Assembly (NCBI GenBank): GCA_017503005.1
Contig: JAFVTW010000010.1
Coordinates: forward strand, 1 to 50,238
Direction of reading: 5' to 3'
DNA length: 50,238 bases
Source: Clostridia bacterium
GTDB lineage: Bacteria; Bacillota; Clostridia; Christensenellales; UBA1242
Shown here: positions 17,848-28,222 of the stretch, piece after piece
How positions within the stretch are numbered: position 1 is the first letter of the stretch
How the letters are laid out: every line of letters starts with the position of its first letter
The notes under the pieces: generated by a model
Told to the model about the DNA's origin: nothing
What the model saw: the letters and a program-made list of their open reading frames with translations, nothing else
The model's database searches: none
Position numbers and translations under genes: made by a program

Positions 17848-19140
17848 TTATTCTCCTTTGTTAATTAATTTAGCAAGCATTCCTGCTTTGTGTGGACCTA
17901 ATAGCATTATATCATAAATTTTGTCTACTTGTACAACATCATTTATGTATACTTTAATATAATTTTCAGTATAGCCTACATAGTATTCATCTTCTTTTTC
18001 TTCTATCAAAACCTTAAAAGTCTTGTTTGTCATACTACTGTAATAGTTATTAGCCAGTTCTTTTTTAATCTCTACAAGCCTATTCACCCTATCTTTAGCA
18101 ACCTTACCATCTGGACAATCCCAAACATAAGCTCTGGTACCAGCTCTTTTTGAATATGGGAAAATATGAATGTTGCCAAACTGAGCTTTTCTGCAAGTTT
18201 CACAAGTTTCTTCAAACTCATCTTCTGTTTCACCACAGAATCCAACTATGACATCAGTGGTAATATTTGCATCTGGAAAATACTTCTTAATTAGCTCAAT
18301 TTTGGACAAATACTCTGTAGTGGTATAATGTCTATTCATTCGCTTTAAGACACCATTTGAGCCACTTTGCAAGCTTAGATGAAATTGTGGACAGAAGTTT
18401 GGAGTTTTGGCCAACCACTCCATAAACTCCTCTGTAATTACATTTACTTCTAGACTACCTATTCTAACTCTGCAAGGCAAATCTTTAAGTGCATACACCA
18501 CTTTACCCAAACTAGGCACACCATCAATTTTGTAACTACTTAAATCTATACCAGTGATTACTAGTTCATTGTGAGTTTTGGCTAGTTCGGTAGCTTCTTT
18601 GATAACATCATCGAAATTTCTAGATCTACTTCTGCCTCTAACATAAGGAATTAAACAATAGGAACAAAAATTGTTACAACCATCTTGAATTTTTATATAT
18701 GCTCTGGTTTTTGACTTGATAGGATTAGCAACCTCATGATTGTATGCAACATCAAAATCATACTTTTTGAACCTAGAATTTTCTAACAACTCTAATATAT
18801 GTTGTTTACCCTCATTACCTATAATAGAAACAACATTTGGCTTTAGAAACTGCTCCACATTGTTTTCACTAGCACAGCCACATACAACTATCTTTGCATT
18901 AGGATTTAGACTAGACAATTTAGAGATATATTGTCTGGACTTTTTTTCACCCTCGTTTGTAACAGCACAAGTATTTACAATATAGATATCAGCAGGCTCA
19001 TGTTCTAGAGTAATTTCGTATCCAGCTTGTTTTAGCATATTTGCCATACAATCTATCTCGTATTTATTTACTTTACAACCCAAACTAATCAAACAGGCTT
19101 TTTTAGGTGTATTTTTAATACTTTGCATAATACCTAACAA
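17848..19140 (-). CDS. mtaB: tRNA ms2t6A37 methylthiotransferase MtaB
   Basis: A radical-SAM enzyme that converts t6A37 to ms2t6A in ANN-decoding tRNAs. The N-terminal UPF0004 domain has the three auxiliary-cluster cysteines (about C22, C58, C88). The radical-SAM motif CNNFCSYC is at 155-162 and a TRAM-like C-terminal domain covers about 365-430. Start choice is ambiguous: TTG at 19140 overlaps the rsmE end but its SD is very close, while ATG four codons later (19128) is possible. It is followed at 2 bp by the HIT gene. Confidence 0.93.
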   Translation of the reverse strand: MLGIMQSIKNTPKKACLISLGCKVNKYEIDCMANMLKQAGYEITLEHEPADIYIVNTCAVTNEGEKKSRQYISKLSSLNPNAKIVVCGCASENNVEQFLKPNVVSIIGNEGKQHILELLENSRFKKYDFDVAYNHEVANPIKSKTRAYIKIQDGCNNFCSYCLIPYVRGRSRSRNFDDVIKEATELAKTHNELVITGIDLSSYKIDGVPSLGKVVYALKDLPCRVRIGSLEVNVITEEFMEWLAKTPNFCPQFHLSLQSGSNGVLKRMNRHYTTTEYLSKIELIKKYFPDANITTDVIVGFCGETEDEFEETCETCRKAQFGNIHIFPYSKRAGTRAYVWDCPDGKVAKDRVNRLVEIKKELANNYYSSMTNKTFKVLIEEKEDEYYVGYTENYIKVYINDVVQVDKIYDIMLLGPHKAGMLAKLINKGE

Positions 19141-19856
19141 TACTCCTTAAAATGATTTAAAACAATGGCAGTAAGCATAATACTAGCAGTTTCAGCTCTA
19201 AGTATACGATTACCTAGTCCTACACTGATAGCACCTTTCTCAATCAAGTAATCAATCTCTGATTGCTCAAACCCACCTTCACAACCTACAATGATTGCAA
19301 TATTTTTGGCATTTGAATTATTAGACAGAACTTCGTTTAATTCTTGAGACTTCTCAGTTTCGTTTGCAAAAATAATTAAATCGTGTTGTTCTAGCATTTT
19401 ATCAAGATTTTTTAGATGCATAGTAGGATAAACTTGCATAGGAATACTTCTACCACATTGTTTTAGACTTTGCTTAGAAACGGTAGATAATTTATCGGCT
19501 TTAGCACCCTTATCCTTATTCACTGTATATCTACTCTCAAAAGGCACAAAATTTTTACAACCTAATTCTGTAAGTTTTTGGACTACCAAACACAAATTAT
19601 CATTTTTGATAAGAGCCATATAACAAGTAAATTCCACTTTAGGATTAGCAGTATTTAACTCCTTAGAATCAACCACTAGTACAGAATTATTTTTGTTTAT
19701 TTGAGAGATGGTACAAAAATAATCATACTCATCGCCACAAACAACTTTAACTTTATCTCCTATATTAAGTCGCATCACATTCTTTAGATGATTATGCTCT
19801 TCATTATTAAGTTCTACGATATTATTTACAATTTTTTCTACATAAAATGTTTTCAT
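19134..19856 (-). CDS. rsmE: 16S rRNA (uracil-1498-N3)-methyltransferase RsmE
   Basis: A 240-residue SPOUT-class enzyme methylating U1498. The N-terminal PUA-like domain (NNEEHNHLKNVMRLNIGDKVKVV) is followed by the SPOUT knot, with KLTELGCKNFVPFESRYTV, VGCEGGFEQSEID and GLGNRILRAETASI (SAM-binding knot). It lies after the dnaJ terminator and opens the rsmE-mtaB-HIT unit. No strong SD is visible before the ATG. The position after dnaJ is conserved in Firmicutes, where prmA often lies between; prmA is absent here. Confidence 0.95.
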   Translation of the reverse strand: MKTFYVEKIVNNIVELNNEEHNHLKNVMRLNIGDKVKVVCGDEYDYFCTISQINKNNSVLVVDSKELNTANPKVEFTCYMALIKNDNLCLVVQKLTELGCKNFVPFESRYTVNKDKGAKADKLSTVSKQSLKQCGRSIPMQVYPTMHLKNLDKMLEQHDLIIFANETEKSQELNEVLSNNSNAKNIAIIVGCEGGFEQSEIDYLIEKGAISVGLGNRILRAETASIMLTAIVLNHFKEYC

Positions 19857-19922
19857 AACACATTTATTTTAACACACCAGATAAATTTATTAAAATAAAT
19901 TTAATAAATTAGCAAAATAATC

Positions 19923-19948
19923 AAAAAAAGGTAGCTTAATTGCTACCC
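19923..19948 (-). terminator. terminator of the heat-shock operon
   Basis: Stem GGTAGC/GCTACC (19930-19935 with 19942-19947) followed on the minus strand by seven T, directly after dnaJ. Confidence 0.85.
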
Positions 19949-19953
19949 TTTAT

Positions 19954-21084
19954 TTATTCTATACTTTTTAAATCTTTCACATAAGATTTGTATCTACTAA
20001 AATCACCATCTTCTAATTCTTCATTTAGTTTAGCTAAAAGCTGTTTAACACTCTTTGACATAGACTTTGGAGCTTCACCAACAACAGTGATATTAATATT
20101 TCCATAGCTATTTCCATTAACACTCTTGATACCCTTACCTTTAAGCTTGAAAACAGTGTTACTTTGTGTAAGCTCAGGAATCTTAAGTGTAGTAGTACCT
20201 TTTGTTAGTGGTACTTCAATCTCACCGCCAGCAAGCAAGGTTTGGAATGGAACATAAACCTTTAGATTTAAGTCAGTACCATCTCTTTTAAATAACTTAT
20301 GTTCTTTAACTGTTACATCAATATGCAAGCTACCTGGTCTACCACCCCTAATACCTGCATTGCCACCATTTGTCATAGTAAGAGTTTGACCATCATCAAT
20401 ACCAGCAGGAACTTTGATTGAAATGGTTTTGTTTGCTTTTAGATAGCCATCACCATTACAATGCTCACACTTTTCTATTATTTTCTTGCCAGTACCATTA
20501 CATGATTTACATATACCAGTACGAACCACTCTGCCAAACATAGAATTTTCTTGATATGTAACAGTGCCAGCACCATTACAGTCTGGACAAGTAGTATACT
20601 TTGTGCCATTTTTTGCACCAGTACCTTGACAGTGTTCGCAATTCTCTATTCTGGTAATAGGAATATCCTTAGAACATCCAAACACAGCTTCTTCAAATGT
20701 TAAATTAAGTTTAACATCGATATCTCTACCGTTTACAGCAGAATTAGCTCTAGTACTACCACCAAAACCACCACTAAACATATTAAACAAATCGTCTAAA
20801 CCACCAAAGCCAAAACCACCAGAACCAAATCCGCCGCCACCGCCACCAAAGAAGTCACCAGGGTTTGGACCACTAGCACTACCATAATTGTCGTAATTAC
20901 TCTTTTTTGTAGGGTCACTAAGCACTTCGTATGCTTCGTTTACTTCCTTAAATTTTTCAGCAGCATCTGGAGCTTTGTTAATATCTGGATGATATTTCTT
21001 TGCCATACTTCTATAAGCATTTTTGATTTCATCTTGAGAAGCTTCTTTTGAAACTCCTAAAATATCATAATAATTTTTTGCCAC
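19954..21084 (-). CDS. dnaJ: molecular chaperone DnaJ (class I)
   Basis: A 376-residue Hsp40. The J domain at 1-70 contains the HPD motif (KKYHPDIN) that stimulates DnaK. A Gly/Phe-rich linker covers about 75-110. A zinc domain with four CxxCxGxG-type repeats follows ([41 protein letters not shown]), then C-terminal substrate-binding and dimerisation domains. It is the last gene of hrcA-grpE-dnaK-dnaJ; the spacer after dnaK carries a stable hairpin that may tune its expression. Confidence 0.97.
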   Translation of the reverse strand: MAKNYYDILGVSKEASQDEIKNAYRSMAKKYHPDINKAPDAAEKFKEVNEAYEVLSDPTKKSNYDNYGSASGPNPGDFFGGGGGGFGSGGFGFGGLDDLFNMFSGGFGGSTRANSAVNGRDIDVKLNLTFEEAVFGCSKDIPITRIENCEHCQGTGAKNGTKYTTCPDCNGAGTVTYQENSMFGRVVRTGICKSCNGTGKKIIEKCEHCNGDGYLKANKTISIKVPAGIDDGQTLTMTNGGNAGIRGGRPGSLHIDVTVKEHKLFKRDGTDLNLKVYVPFQTLLAGGEIEVPLTKGTTTLKIPELTQSNTVFKLKGKGIKSVNGNSYGNINITVVGEAPKSMSKSVKQLLAKLNEELEDGDFSRYKSYVKDLKSIE

Positions 21085-21112
21085 TTTTATTTCCTTTATT
21101 TTACACTTAAGA

Positions 21113-21139
21113 CGAAAACAACATTTTGTATTGTTTTCG
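21113..21139 (-). promoter_or_regulatory. intercistronic hairpin between dnaK and dnaJ
   Basis: Perfect 9-bp stem CGAAAACAA/TTGTTTTCG (21113-21121 with 21131-21139) without a following T run. More likely an mRNA-stabilising or partial-attenuation structure at the dnaK 3' end than a full terminator. Confidence 0.55.
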
Positions 21140-21162
21140 CCTAAATGAAAGTATTAAATTAA

Positions 21163-22989
21163 TTATTTTTTGTCTTCTTCTACTATGATTTCGTCTGAAT
21201 TACCATTGTTAGCTTGAGCTTGGTCACCTTGTTGAGCTTGAGCTTTTTCTTGAGCTGCTTGATACAATTTTGTAACAATAGGCTCATTTTCTTTGCTTAG
21301 ATTTTCCATTGCTTTTCTAATAGTATCAGCATCGTCAGACTTAAATTCTTCTTTAGCTTTTTCGATAGACTTTTCTAGTTTTTCTTTATCTTCGCTAGAA
21401 ATCTTGTCACCATTTTCTTTCAACATTTTTTCTAGAGCAAATACTAGATTGTCTGCATCATTCTTAAGATTTACAAGTTCTTTTCTCTTTTTGTCTTCTT
21501 CAGCATGAGCTTCAGCTTCTTTTACAGCTTTGTCGATTTCTTCATCTTTTAGATTTGAAGAAGCTGTGATTGTGATACTTTGTTGTTTGTTAGTACCCAA
21601 ATCTTTTGCACTTACAGATACGATACCGTTTGCATCAATATCAAATGTAACTTCGATTTGAGGAATACCACGAGGTGCTGGAGGAATATCGTTAAGTTGG
21701 AAGCGACCTAATGTTTTGTTGTCACTAGCAAATTCTCTTTCACCTTGTAGTACATGAATGTCAACACCTGGTTGATTGTCTACAGCTGTACTGAATACTT
21801 GAGATTTCTTAGTAGGAATAGTTGTATTTCTTTCGATTAATTTTGTAAATACTCCACCTAAAGTTTCGATACCTAATGATAATGGAGTAACATCAAGCAA
21901 TAATACATCTTTTACATCACCAGCAAGTACACCACCTTGAATAGCAGCACCCATAGCTACACATTCATCTGGGTTGATACCTTTGAATGGTTCTTTTCCA
22001 GTAAGAGCTTTAACAGCTTCTATAACAGCAGGAATTCTTGTAGAACCACCTACCATTAAAACTTTTGAAATATCACTAAATCCTAATTTAGCATCTTTCA
22101 TAACTTGTTTAACTTTATCAGTTGTCTTAGTTACAAGATATTCTGTAATTTGATCAAATTTAGCTCGAGACAAATCATATTCTAAATGTTTTGGACCAGT
22201 TTCGTTTGATGTAATAAATGGTAAGCTAACTGTTGTTTTGTTTACAGCACTCAAATCAATTTTTGCTTTTTCACTAGCTTCTTTTAGTCTTTGCATTGCA
22301 AGTTTGTCTTTAGATAGATCAATACCTTCTGTCTTCTTGAATTCTTCCACTAATAAATTCATAATTTCTTGGTCAAAATCGTCGCCACCTAAACGGTTGT
22401 CACCAGCAGTAGCTAATACTTCGAATACACCATCACCGATTTCTAGTAATGAAATATCAAATGTACCACCACCCAAATCGTATACTAAGATTTTTTGGTT
22501 TTTGTTTTCGCCTTTGTCTAAGCCATAAGCTAGAGCTGCAGCTGTAGGTTCGTTGATAATTCTAAGAACTTCTAGACCTGCAATTTTACCAGCATCTTTT
22601 GTAGCTTGTCTTTGGCTATCTGTAAAGTAAGCAGGAACTGTAATTACTGCTTGAGTAACTTTTTCGCCTAGATATGCTTCTGCATCATTTTTTAATTTTG
22701 TAAGTACCATAGCAGAAATTTCTTGTGGAGAATATTTCTTATCCATAATATTTACTCTATAATCACTACCCATTTCTCTTTTGATAGAAATAACTGTATT
22801 GTCAGGGTTTGCTACAGCTTGTCTTTTAGCTACTTGACCAACTAATCTTTCGCCATCTTTTTTGAATGCTACAACACTAGGTGTAGTTCTGTCGCCTTCT
22901 GCATTTACAATTACACTAGGTTCGCCACCTTCCATAACTGCCACACATGAGTTTGTAGTACCTAAATCGATTCCTATAATTTTTGCCAT
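21163..22989 (-). CDS. dnaK: molecular chaperone DnaK (Hsp70)
   Basis: A 608-residue Hsp70. The N-terminal ATPase domain starts [18 protein letters not shown], with the phosphate motif [15 protein letters not shown] and [10 protein letters not shown]. The linker [19 protein letters not shown] leads to the substrate-binding domain and a helical lid. The tail is Gln/Ala-rich and ends EEDKK rather than the typical EEVKDDD. It sits between grpE and dnaJ in the CIRCE-regulated operon. Confidence 0.98.
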   Translation of the reverse strand: MAKIIGIDLGTTNSCVAVMEGGEPSVIVNAEGDRTTPSVVAFKKDGERLVGQVAKRQAVANPDNTVISIKREMGSDYRVNIMDKKYSPQEISAMVLTKLKNDAEAYLGEKVTQAVITVPAYFTDSQRQATKDAGKIAGLEVLRIINEPTAAALAYGLDKGENKNQKILVYDLGGGTFDISLLEIGDGVFEVLATAGDNRLGGDDFDQEIMNLLVEEFKKTEGIDLSKDKLAMQRLKEASEKAKIDLSAVNKTTVSLPFITSNETGPKHLEYDLSRAKFDQITEYLVTKTTDKVKQVMKDAKLGFSDISKVLMVGGSTRIPAVIEAVKALTGKEPFKGINPDECVAMGAAIQGGVLAGDVKDVLLLDVTPLSLGIETLGGVFTKLIERNTTIPTKKSQVFSTAVDNQPGVDIHVLQGEREFASDNKTLGRFQLNDIPPAPRGIPQIEVTFDIDANGIVSVSAKDLGTNKQQSITITASSNLKDEEIDKAVKEAEAHAEEDKKRKELVNLKNDADNLVFALEKMLKENGDKISSEDKEKLEKSIEKAKEEFKSDDADTIRKAMENLSKENEPIVTKLYQAAQEKAQAQQGDQAQANNGNSDEIIVEEDKK

Positions 22990-23070
22990 AATTTTATATA
23001 TCTCCTTAAATTTAAAAAATTCCTTTATTTATTGATAATTTATATTTTTGCATAATAGTTTGCATAGTAG

Positions 23071-23745
23071 TTATAGTTTGTTGATTTTAACTACACTATG
23101 TCTAATTACTCTACTTTCAGATTTGAAACCTTCTTGTAGTTCTTCTAGAATAATTTCATCTTCTTTTGTTTCGTCACAATCTGTCAAAACTGCATTGTGG
23201 AAATTAGGATCAAACTTTTGACCTACACATTCAATTTTATATATGCCAAAGCTAGACAATGCTTTGATTAATTGATTGTGTATAATATTTAATCCAGCCA
23301 AAGCAGATTCGTCTGTAATAGTTTCTCTAGCTTGTTTGAAGCTATCTAACACTGGTAACAACTTTGTAACACAAGCATATATACCATTGTTAAAACTATT
23401 CTTTTCGATATCAGCATTTCTTCTTTTGTAGTTTTCAAAATCAGCTTGAATTCTTTGAGCTAGTTCTAGATAACCTAGAGCATCTGCACTTATATCATCT
23501 TCTTCATTACAGTGGCAACCACAAGTACATTCATCGTCACATTGACAATCATCACTACAAGTACACTCATCACCATCTAAGCAACCACAGTTTTTTGAAT
23601 GGTCATGGCAATGACACTCCTTACCTTCGTGACAACCACATTTACATTCGTCATCGTGGCAAGTACATTCTTTACCTTCTTGGCAACCACAAGTACAATC
23701 TGGACCACAGCCACAAGTTGTTTTTTTCTTTTTGTCTTTCATCAC
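23071..23745 (-). CDS. grpE: nucleotide exchange factor GrpE with Cys-rich N-terminal domain
   Basis: A 224-residue protein. Residues about 90-224 are ordinary GrpE: a coiled-coil start LAQRIQADFENYKRRN, then LLPVLDSFKQA and the beta-wing domain GQKFDPNFHNAVL...VIRHSVVKI. The first 80 residues are unlike canonical GrpE. After a KDKKKKTT start, residues 11-79 contain 22 cysteines and six histidines in repeats such as CGC-x3-CTCGC and CQCDDECTCGCHC, separated by short acidic linkers. This is metallothionein-like and suggests a multi-metal site. It replaces the disordered N-terminus of usual GrpE. Metal binding and redox or metal control of DnaK cycling are inferences. Position in the operon is canonical. 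Confidence 0.95.
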   Translation of the reverse strand: MMKDKKKKTTCGCGPDCTCGCQEGKECTCHDDECKCGCHEGKECHCHDHSKNCGCLDGDECTCSDDCQCDDECTCGCHCNEEDDISADALGYLELAQRIQADFENYKRRNADIEKNSFNNGIYACVTKLLPVLDSFKQARETITDESALAGLNIIHNQLIKALSSFGIYKIECVGQKFDPNFHNAVLTDCDETKEDEIILEELQEGFKSESRVIRHSVVKINKL

Positions 23746-24792
23746 TTACTCCTTGTTATACTTATTTATCTCGTCTGAAATATATTTTAAAGCTGAAGCA
23801 ATTTTTGCATAATCCATTCTTTCTGGACCCAACACACTGACATTTGCAACAACCCCATTTCCTATATGATAGTTGGTGTTTATAATAGAATAATCTGAGT
23901 ATTGTTCATTCAAATTCTCTTCCCCTATTGTAAACACAACATCATTTGAAGAATTGTCATCGATATTATCAATAATTGTTTTGATTTCTTTTTCATTTTC
24001 AATAATCTTTAACAATTTCTTAGCTTCATTGATATCTTTATACTCTGGCTCATTTAATAACTTAGTAGTATTTGTGTGAACCAACTTAGCCGACCTTTCC
24101 TCAGCAAATTGTTTAAGTACCCCGGTAATAGCTACAAACAATTCTTGATAGAAGCTGATTTGTTTTTTAAACAACTCATTGTAATAATCAATGTTTTGCA
24201 TAATATCGGTAATTGTTTTACCATAGAAATTTGTTGTTAAGAACTTAGAAGCATCTTTACAAATATCTTCGGTAACATCTCTAGATAGCTCGATAGTATT
24301 GTTAATGATACCAGCATTTGTCTGGAACAATATAAGCCCTTGACCTGTAATCAATGGAATAATATTGATACCTTGCACAATAAGATTATCTACACCTTTG
24401 ATTTGAACATAAGTAGGAAAATTTGTGATTTGATTTATGCTCTTAGCAATATCATTTAACATATCGCTCAAGAATGCAGATCTTAGTACAAACTTATCTT
24501 TTATATCATTAATCACATCGGGATTTAATTCGTTGTTATTGATAATATTGTTCACATAATATCTATAAGCTTTTGTAGTAGGAACTCTACCACTAGAAGT
24601 ATGCAGTTGTTTTAGAAAACCCATTTCTTCTAATGTGCTTAGTTCGTTTCGAAGTGTTGCACTACTCAAGTTTTGAAATAAAGTGTTGTGTACTTTCTCA
24701 CTTGTAATAGGGCTAGCATTTTCGATATAACTTTCTACAGCACTTATTAATAAATCATGCTTCCTTTCAGAAATTTTAATTTCGTTCTTCAT
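23746..24792 (-). CDS. hrcA: heat-inducible transcription repressor HrcA
   Basis: A 348-residue repressor that binds CIRCE and is kept active by GroE in model Firmicutes. The N-terminal winged helix (ISERKHDLLISAVESYIENASPITSEKV, then SSATLRNELSTLEEMGFL and HTSSGRVPTTKAYRYYV) is conserved. A GAF-like dimerisation and inserted domain follow. The start has AAGGA upstream. It is the first gene of the operon and is preceded by a CIRCE element, so it represses itself and grpE-dnaK-dnaJ. Confidence 0.96.
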   Translation of the reverse strand: MKNEIKISERKHDLLISAVESYIENASPITSEKVHNTLFQNLSSATLRNELSTLEEMGFLKQLHTSSGRVPTTKAYRYYVNNIINNNELNPDVINDIKDKFVLRSAFLSDMLNDIAKSINQITNFPTYVQIKGVDNLIVQGINIIPLITGQGLILFQTNAGIINNTIELSRDVTEDICKDASKFLTTNFYGKTITDIMQNIDYYNELFKKQISFYQELFVAITGVLKQFAEERSAKLVHTNTTKLLNEPEYKDINEAKKLLKIIENEKEIKTIIDNIDDNSSNDVVFTIGEENLNEQYSDYSIINTNYHIGNGVVANVSVLGPERMDYAKIASALKYISDEINKYNKE

Positions 24793-24826
24793 TTATTTCC
24801 TTTTTAGCAGACAATTATTTTAATTG

Positions 24827-24853
24827 TTAGCACTCTCACCTCTTGACTGCTAA
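24827..24853 (-). promoter_or_regulatory. CIRCE operator with an extra half-site
   Basis: TTAGCACTC-N9-GACTGCTAA matches the CIRCE consensus TTAGCACTC-N9-GAGTGCTAA with one mismatch in the right arm. A third half-site-like TTAGCAGAC lies at 24804-24812. A 17-bp palindrome ACAATTA-TTT-TAATTGT (24811-24827) lies between CIRCE and the hrcA SD and would form a 5'-leader hairpin. Confidence 0.93.
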
Positions 24854-24857
24854 TTGT

Positions 24858-24886
24858 ATTGTACTATTATTATATTACTGGGTCAA
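24858..24886 (-). promoter_or_regulatory. promoter of hrcA-grpE-dnaK-dnaJ
   Basis: Minus-strand TTGACC (24881-24886), 17-bp spacer, TACAAT (24858-24863). The CIRCE starts 5 bp downstream, covering the expected +1, the usual arrangement for HrcA repression. Confidence 0.88.
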
Positions 24887-24948
24887 TCATTTATGCTAAC
24901 ATTTTTAAAAAAAATTTATTCACAACCAAAAAATTAGACAAAATAAAA

Positions 24949-24981
24949 CAAAAAAATAATCACAGCACTGCCATGATTATT
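24949..24981 (-). terminator. terminator of lepA-hemW
   Basis: Stem AATAATCA/TGATTATT (24955-24962 with 24974-24981) followed on the minus strand by six T. It separates hemW from the heat-shock promoter. Confidence 0.8.
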
Positions 24982-25028
24982 TTATATAAATATATTATAT
25001 TAAATATAAACCTTATAAATAAAGCCAT

Positions 25029-26159
25029 TTATTCGACTAAATCTACAATTATTTGATTAAGAACATAAAACCCTTGAGTTGTAGCAAACAGATAATCATC
25101 TTTAATATTTATCAAACCTAAATTTGTAAGATTCTCAATTTGTTTTTGCTTAGATTTAAGCAAATCTACCTTAAATTTTTCTTTAAACAAAGTCAAATTT
25201 ATGCCCCTAGTAGTTCTCAATCCTAGCATAATAGTTTCTTCTATAAGCTCATTTTTCTCAATTTGTTCCTCAAACTCAAGCACTGATTTTGAAGAAGAAA
25301 TATTAGCAATATATTCTTGAACATTAGATATATTTGCAAATCTGCGACCAGCCACAAAACTATGACTTGCACAACCAAAACCCACATAATCACACATATT
25401 CCAGCAATTAAGATTGTGCTTACATTCGTAATTTGGCAATGAAAAATTAGAAACCTCATATCTATTGTATCCACACAATCCAGTCTGCTTTAGCAAGTAA
25501 TTAAACATATTCAATGTTTTGCCTTCGCTAGGCAATTTTAACTTACCTTCTTTTACTAAATCATACAAAGGTGTTTCTTCTTCTAAAATCAAAGTATAAG
25601 CACTAAGATGTGTAAGCCCCAATCTAAAACAATGCTTTAGAGTACTTCTAAGGTCTCCTTGTTTTTGAGTAGGAAGACCCAACATAATATCTGCATTGAT
25701 ATTTTTAAAACCAACTTTTTTCAAATTATCTATAGCCAAAACAAAATCATTAAATGTATGTGCTCTACCTATTTTCTTTAATAATCTATCACTGGTTGAT
25801 TGTAATCCCACAGATACCCTATTTACACCCGCATTTTGCCATTCTAAGGCATTTGTGTAAGAAATTGTATTTGGATTAGACTCTATGGTAATTTCGCAAT
25901 TTGGGGCGATTTTGTAGTGCTTTTTAATTGTATTTATAATAGAACTTATACTACCAGTAGGCAAAACACTTGGTGTGCCGCCACCAATAAAGATTGTATC
26001 TATTGTATAATCTTTATACTTATCACTTTCCCTCTTAATTTCTTTAACAAGTGCTAGTACATAATCGTTTACCAAATCAAGTTTGGTCACTGAGTAAAAA
26101 TTACAGTATAAGCACTTTGAAACACAAAATGGAATGTGAACATATATACCTAAATTCAT
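25029..26159 (-). CDS. hemW: radical SAM heme chaperone HemW
   Basis: A 376-residue HemW/YggW-type protein. The radical-SAM cluster motif CVSKCLYC (C12, C16, C19) is followed by Asn and Phe as in HemW rather than the HemN pattern. TIFIGGGTPSVL, NRVSVGLQS and NADIMLGLPTQ follow. The C-terminal HemN_C domain contains the family pattern E-E-TIMLGLRTTRGIN. HemW proteins bind and deliver heme and are not coproporphyrinogen oxidases. The ATG overlaps the lepA stop by one base. Pairing with lepA is common in Firmicutes. Confidence 0.93.
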   Translation of the reverse strand: MNLGIYVHIPFCVSKCLYCNFYSVTKLDLVNDYVLALVKEIKRESDKYKDYTIDTIFIGGGTPSVLPTGSISSIINTIKKHYKIAPNCEITIESNPNTISYTNALEWQNAGVNRVSVGLQSTSDRLLKKIGRAHTFNDFVLAIDNLKKVGFKNINADIMLGLPTQKQGDLRSTLKHCFRLGLTHLSAYTLILEEETPLYDLVKEGKLKLPSEGKTLNMFNYLLKQTGLCGYNRYEVSNFSLPNYECKHNLNCWNMCDYVGFGCASHSFVAGRRFANISNVQEYIANISSSKSVLEFEEQIEKNELIEETIMLGLRTTRGINLTLFKEKFKVDLLKSKQKQIENLTNLGLINIKDDYLFATTQGFYVLNQIIVDLVE

Positions 26160-27955
26160 TAATCAATTTTAAGTATGCTCATAAATGCTTCGGAAGGAAT
26201 TTCTACCGAACCTATTTTTCGCATTCTCTTTTTACCTTTCTTTTGTTTTTCTAATAATTTTCTCTTACGGCTAATATCACCACCATAACATTTAGCCAAC
26301 ACATCTTTTCTCAAAGCTTTTACGGTTTCTCTAGCAATAACTTTTGAACCGATAGCTGCCTGAATAGGAATTTCAAATAACTGTCTAGGAATAACTTCTT
26401 TTAGTTTCTCAACTATAGATCTTGCTTTGTAATAAGCTCTTTCCTTGTGAACTATCATAGATAAAGCATCACATATTTCGCCATTTAATAAAATATCGAC
26501 TTTTACCAAATCACTTAGTTTATAATCAAGTATCTCATAATCTAAACTAGCATAGCCTCTAGAGCAAGATTTTAGCTTATCAAAGAAATCATAAATTATT
26601 TCGTTTAAAGGAATATCGTACACTAACTGACAACGATTTTTGTCTAGGTACTGCAAATCCTTATGTTCGCCTCTTTTCTCTTGAGCTAATTCCATCAAAT
26701 TACCCACATATTGAGGTGGTGTAAATATATTAACTCTAGTCATAGGCTCTTCCATAAATTCAATTTCTTGAGGTTTAGGAAGATCTGCTGGATTGCTTAC
26801 ATTCAACACTTCTCCACTAGAAGTATGCACTTTGTAACATACAGATGGAGCTGTAGTAATAAGGTCTAGTCCAAATTCTCTCTCTAACCTTTCTTGAATA
26901 ATCTCCATATGCAATAGTCCTAAGAATCCACATCTAAAACCAAAACCTAATGCTTGGCTTACTTCTGGCTCATACTCCAATGATGCATCATTTAGTTTCA
27001 ATTTTTCAAGAGCATCTTTCAATGTATCATAGTCAGCACCATCTACACAGAATATACCACTAAACACTACAGGTTTTACTTCTTTGTAACCTGGTAGTGG
27101 ATTAGTTGTAGGATTGTTAGCTAAAGTGATAGTGTCACCAACCTTGGTCTCTGCAACATTTTTGATACTAGCACAAATATATCCTACATCTCCAGCACAT
27201 AACTCTCCTTTTGCTACTGGCTTAGGTTCAAACACACCAACTTCTGTAACATCATACTCCTTGCCTGTAATATAGAATTTAATTTTGTCACCTTGTTTCA
27301 CTTTACCATCAAAAATTCTAACTAAACAAACAGCACCTTTAAAATTGTCATAATAGCTATCAAATATAAGTGCTCTTAGTGTACCATTTTCATCACCCTT
27401 AGGAGCAGGAACATATTTTACAATTTGCTCTAAAACCTGATTAATATTTGTACCATCTTTGGCACTAACAGCAGGAGCAATGCTAGAGTCTAGACCTATA
27501 ATATCTTCTATCTCTTGTCTAGCAGAATCGATATCTGCACTAGGCAAATCAATTTTGTTTATAACAGGTAGAATTTCCAAATTGTTGTCAATTGCCAAAT
27601 AGGCATTAGCAAGTGTTTGAGCCTCTACACCCTGGGTAGCATCTACAATCAAAATAGCCCCTTCACAAGCTGCTAAGGATCTAGATACCTCGTAAGTAAA
27701 GTCCACATGACCTGGTGTATCTATTAAATTAAGTTCATAATTTTCGCCATTGTAAGTATAGTTCATTTTGGTAGGAGTAAGCTTGATAGTAATACCCCTT
27801 TCTCTCTCTATATCCATAGAGTCTAGCACTTGTTCACTTAGTTCTCTTTTAGAAAGTGTGCCAGTGTATTCTATAAGTCTGTCAGCCAAAGTACTCTTAC
27901 CATGGTCGATATGAGCTACTATACAAAAGTTACGAATTTTACTTAGTCTATCCAC
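26159..27955 (-). CDS. lepA: elongation factor 4 (LepA)
   Basis: A 598-residue translational GTPase that acts on stalled or assembling ribosomes. G motifs are clear: AHIDHGKST (G1), RGITIK (G2), DTPGHVDF (G3), NKIDLP (G4) and SAKDG (G5). Domains II and III and the unique LepA C-terminal domain ([44 protein letters not shown]) follow. The start is GTG, with GGAG seven bases upstream. Confidence 0.97.
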   Translation of the reverse strand: MDRLSKIRNFCIVAHIDHGKSTLADRLIEYTGTLSKRELSEQVLDSMDIERERGITIKLTPTKMNYTYNGENYELNLIDTPGHVDFTYEVSRSLAACEGAILIVDATQGVEAQTLANAYLAIDNNLEILPVINKIDLPSADIDSARQEIEDIIGLDSSIAPAVSAKDGTNINQVLEQIVKYVPAPKGDENGTLRALIFDSYYDNFKGAVCLVRIFDGKVKQGDKIKFYITGKEYDVTEVGVFEPKPVAKGELCAGDVGYICASIKNVAETKVGDTITLANNPTTNPLPGYKEVKPVVFSGIFCVDGADYDTLKDALEKLKLNDASLEYEPEVSQALGFGFRCGFLGLLHMEIIQERLEREFGLDLITTAPSVCYKVHTSSGEVLNVSNPADLPKPQEIEFMEEPMTRVNIFTPPQYVGNLMELAQEKRGEHKDLQYLDKNRCQLVYDIPLNEIIYDFFDKLKSCSRGYASLDYEILDYKLSDLVKVDILLNGEICDALSMIVHKERAYYKARSIVEKLKEVIPRQLFEIPIQAAIGSKVIARETVKALRKDVLAKCYGGDISRKRKLLEKQKKGKKRMRKIGSVEIPSEAFMSILKID

Positions 27956-28167
27956 AAATTTTCTCCAAATATTATTTATAAAATTACTAATATATTATAT
28001 ATAAAATCAATATAAAAAACAAATTTATTGTAAAAGATTTACATCTTAAAAATGGATAAAAATAAATAATTTATGAAACAAATAAGTTTCACAGCCGATT
28101 TTCTTGCCAAAAAAGATATAAATCAGGCTAAAAAACTAGTCAAAATTACTAAAATACACTAATCGGT

Positions 28168-28196
28168 TTGCAAAAATGAAAAATTTTTGATAAAAT
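28168..28196 (+). promoter_or_regulatory. promoter of the GDPD-like gene
   Basis: TTGCAA (28168-28173), 17-bp spacer, TAAAAT (28191-28196). The transcript should start near 28203, giving a 5' leader of about 65 nt. Confidence 0.75.
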
Positions 28197-28222
28197 ACGG
28201 TTGTTATAATTTAATAAGTTTA

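Noticed and set aside
24859-25056. 65-codon plus-strand ORF between hemW and hrcA
   Set aside because: It runs antisense across the heat-shock promoter and the hemW terminator and has no SD; a chance ORF in AT-rich sequence.
28073-28162. 29-codon ORF starting MKQISFTADFL in the lepA/GDPD spacer
   Set aside because: No Shine-Dalgarno, no promoter of its own upstream and no recognised family; codon content alone is not enough to call it.
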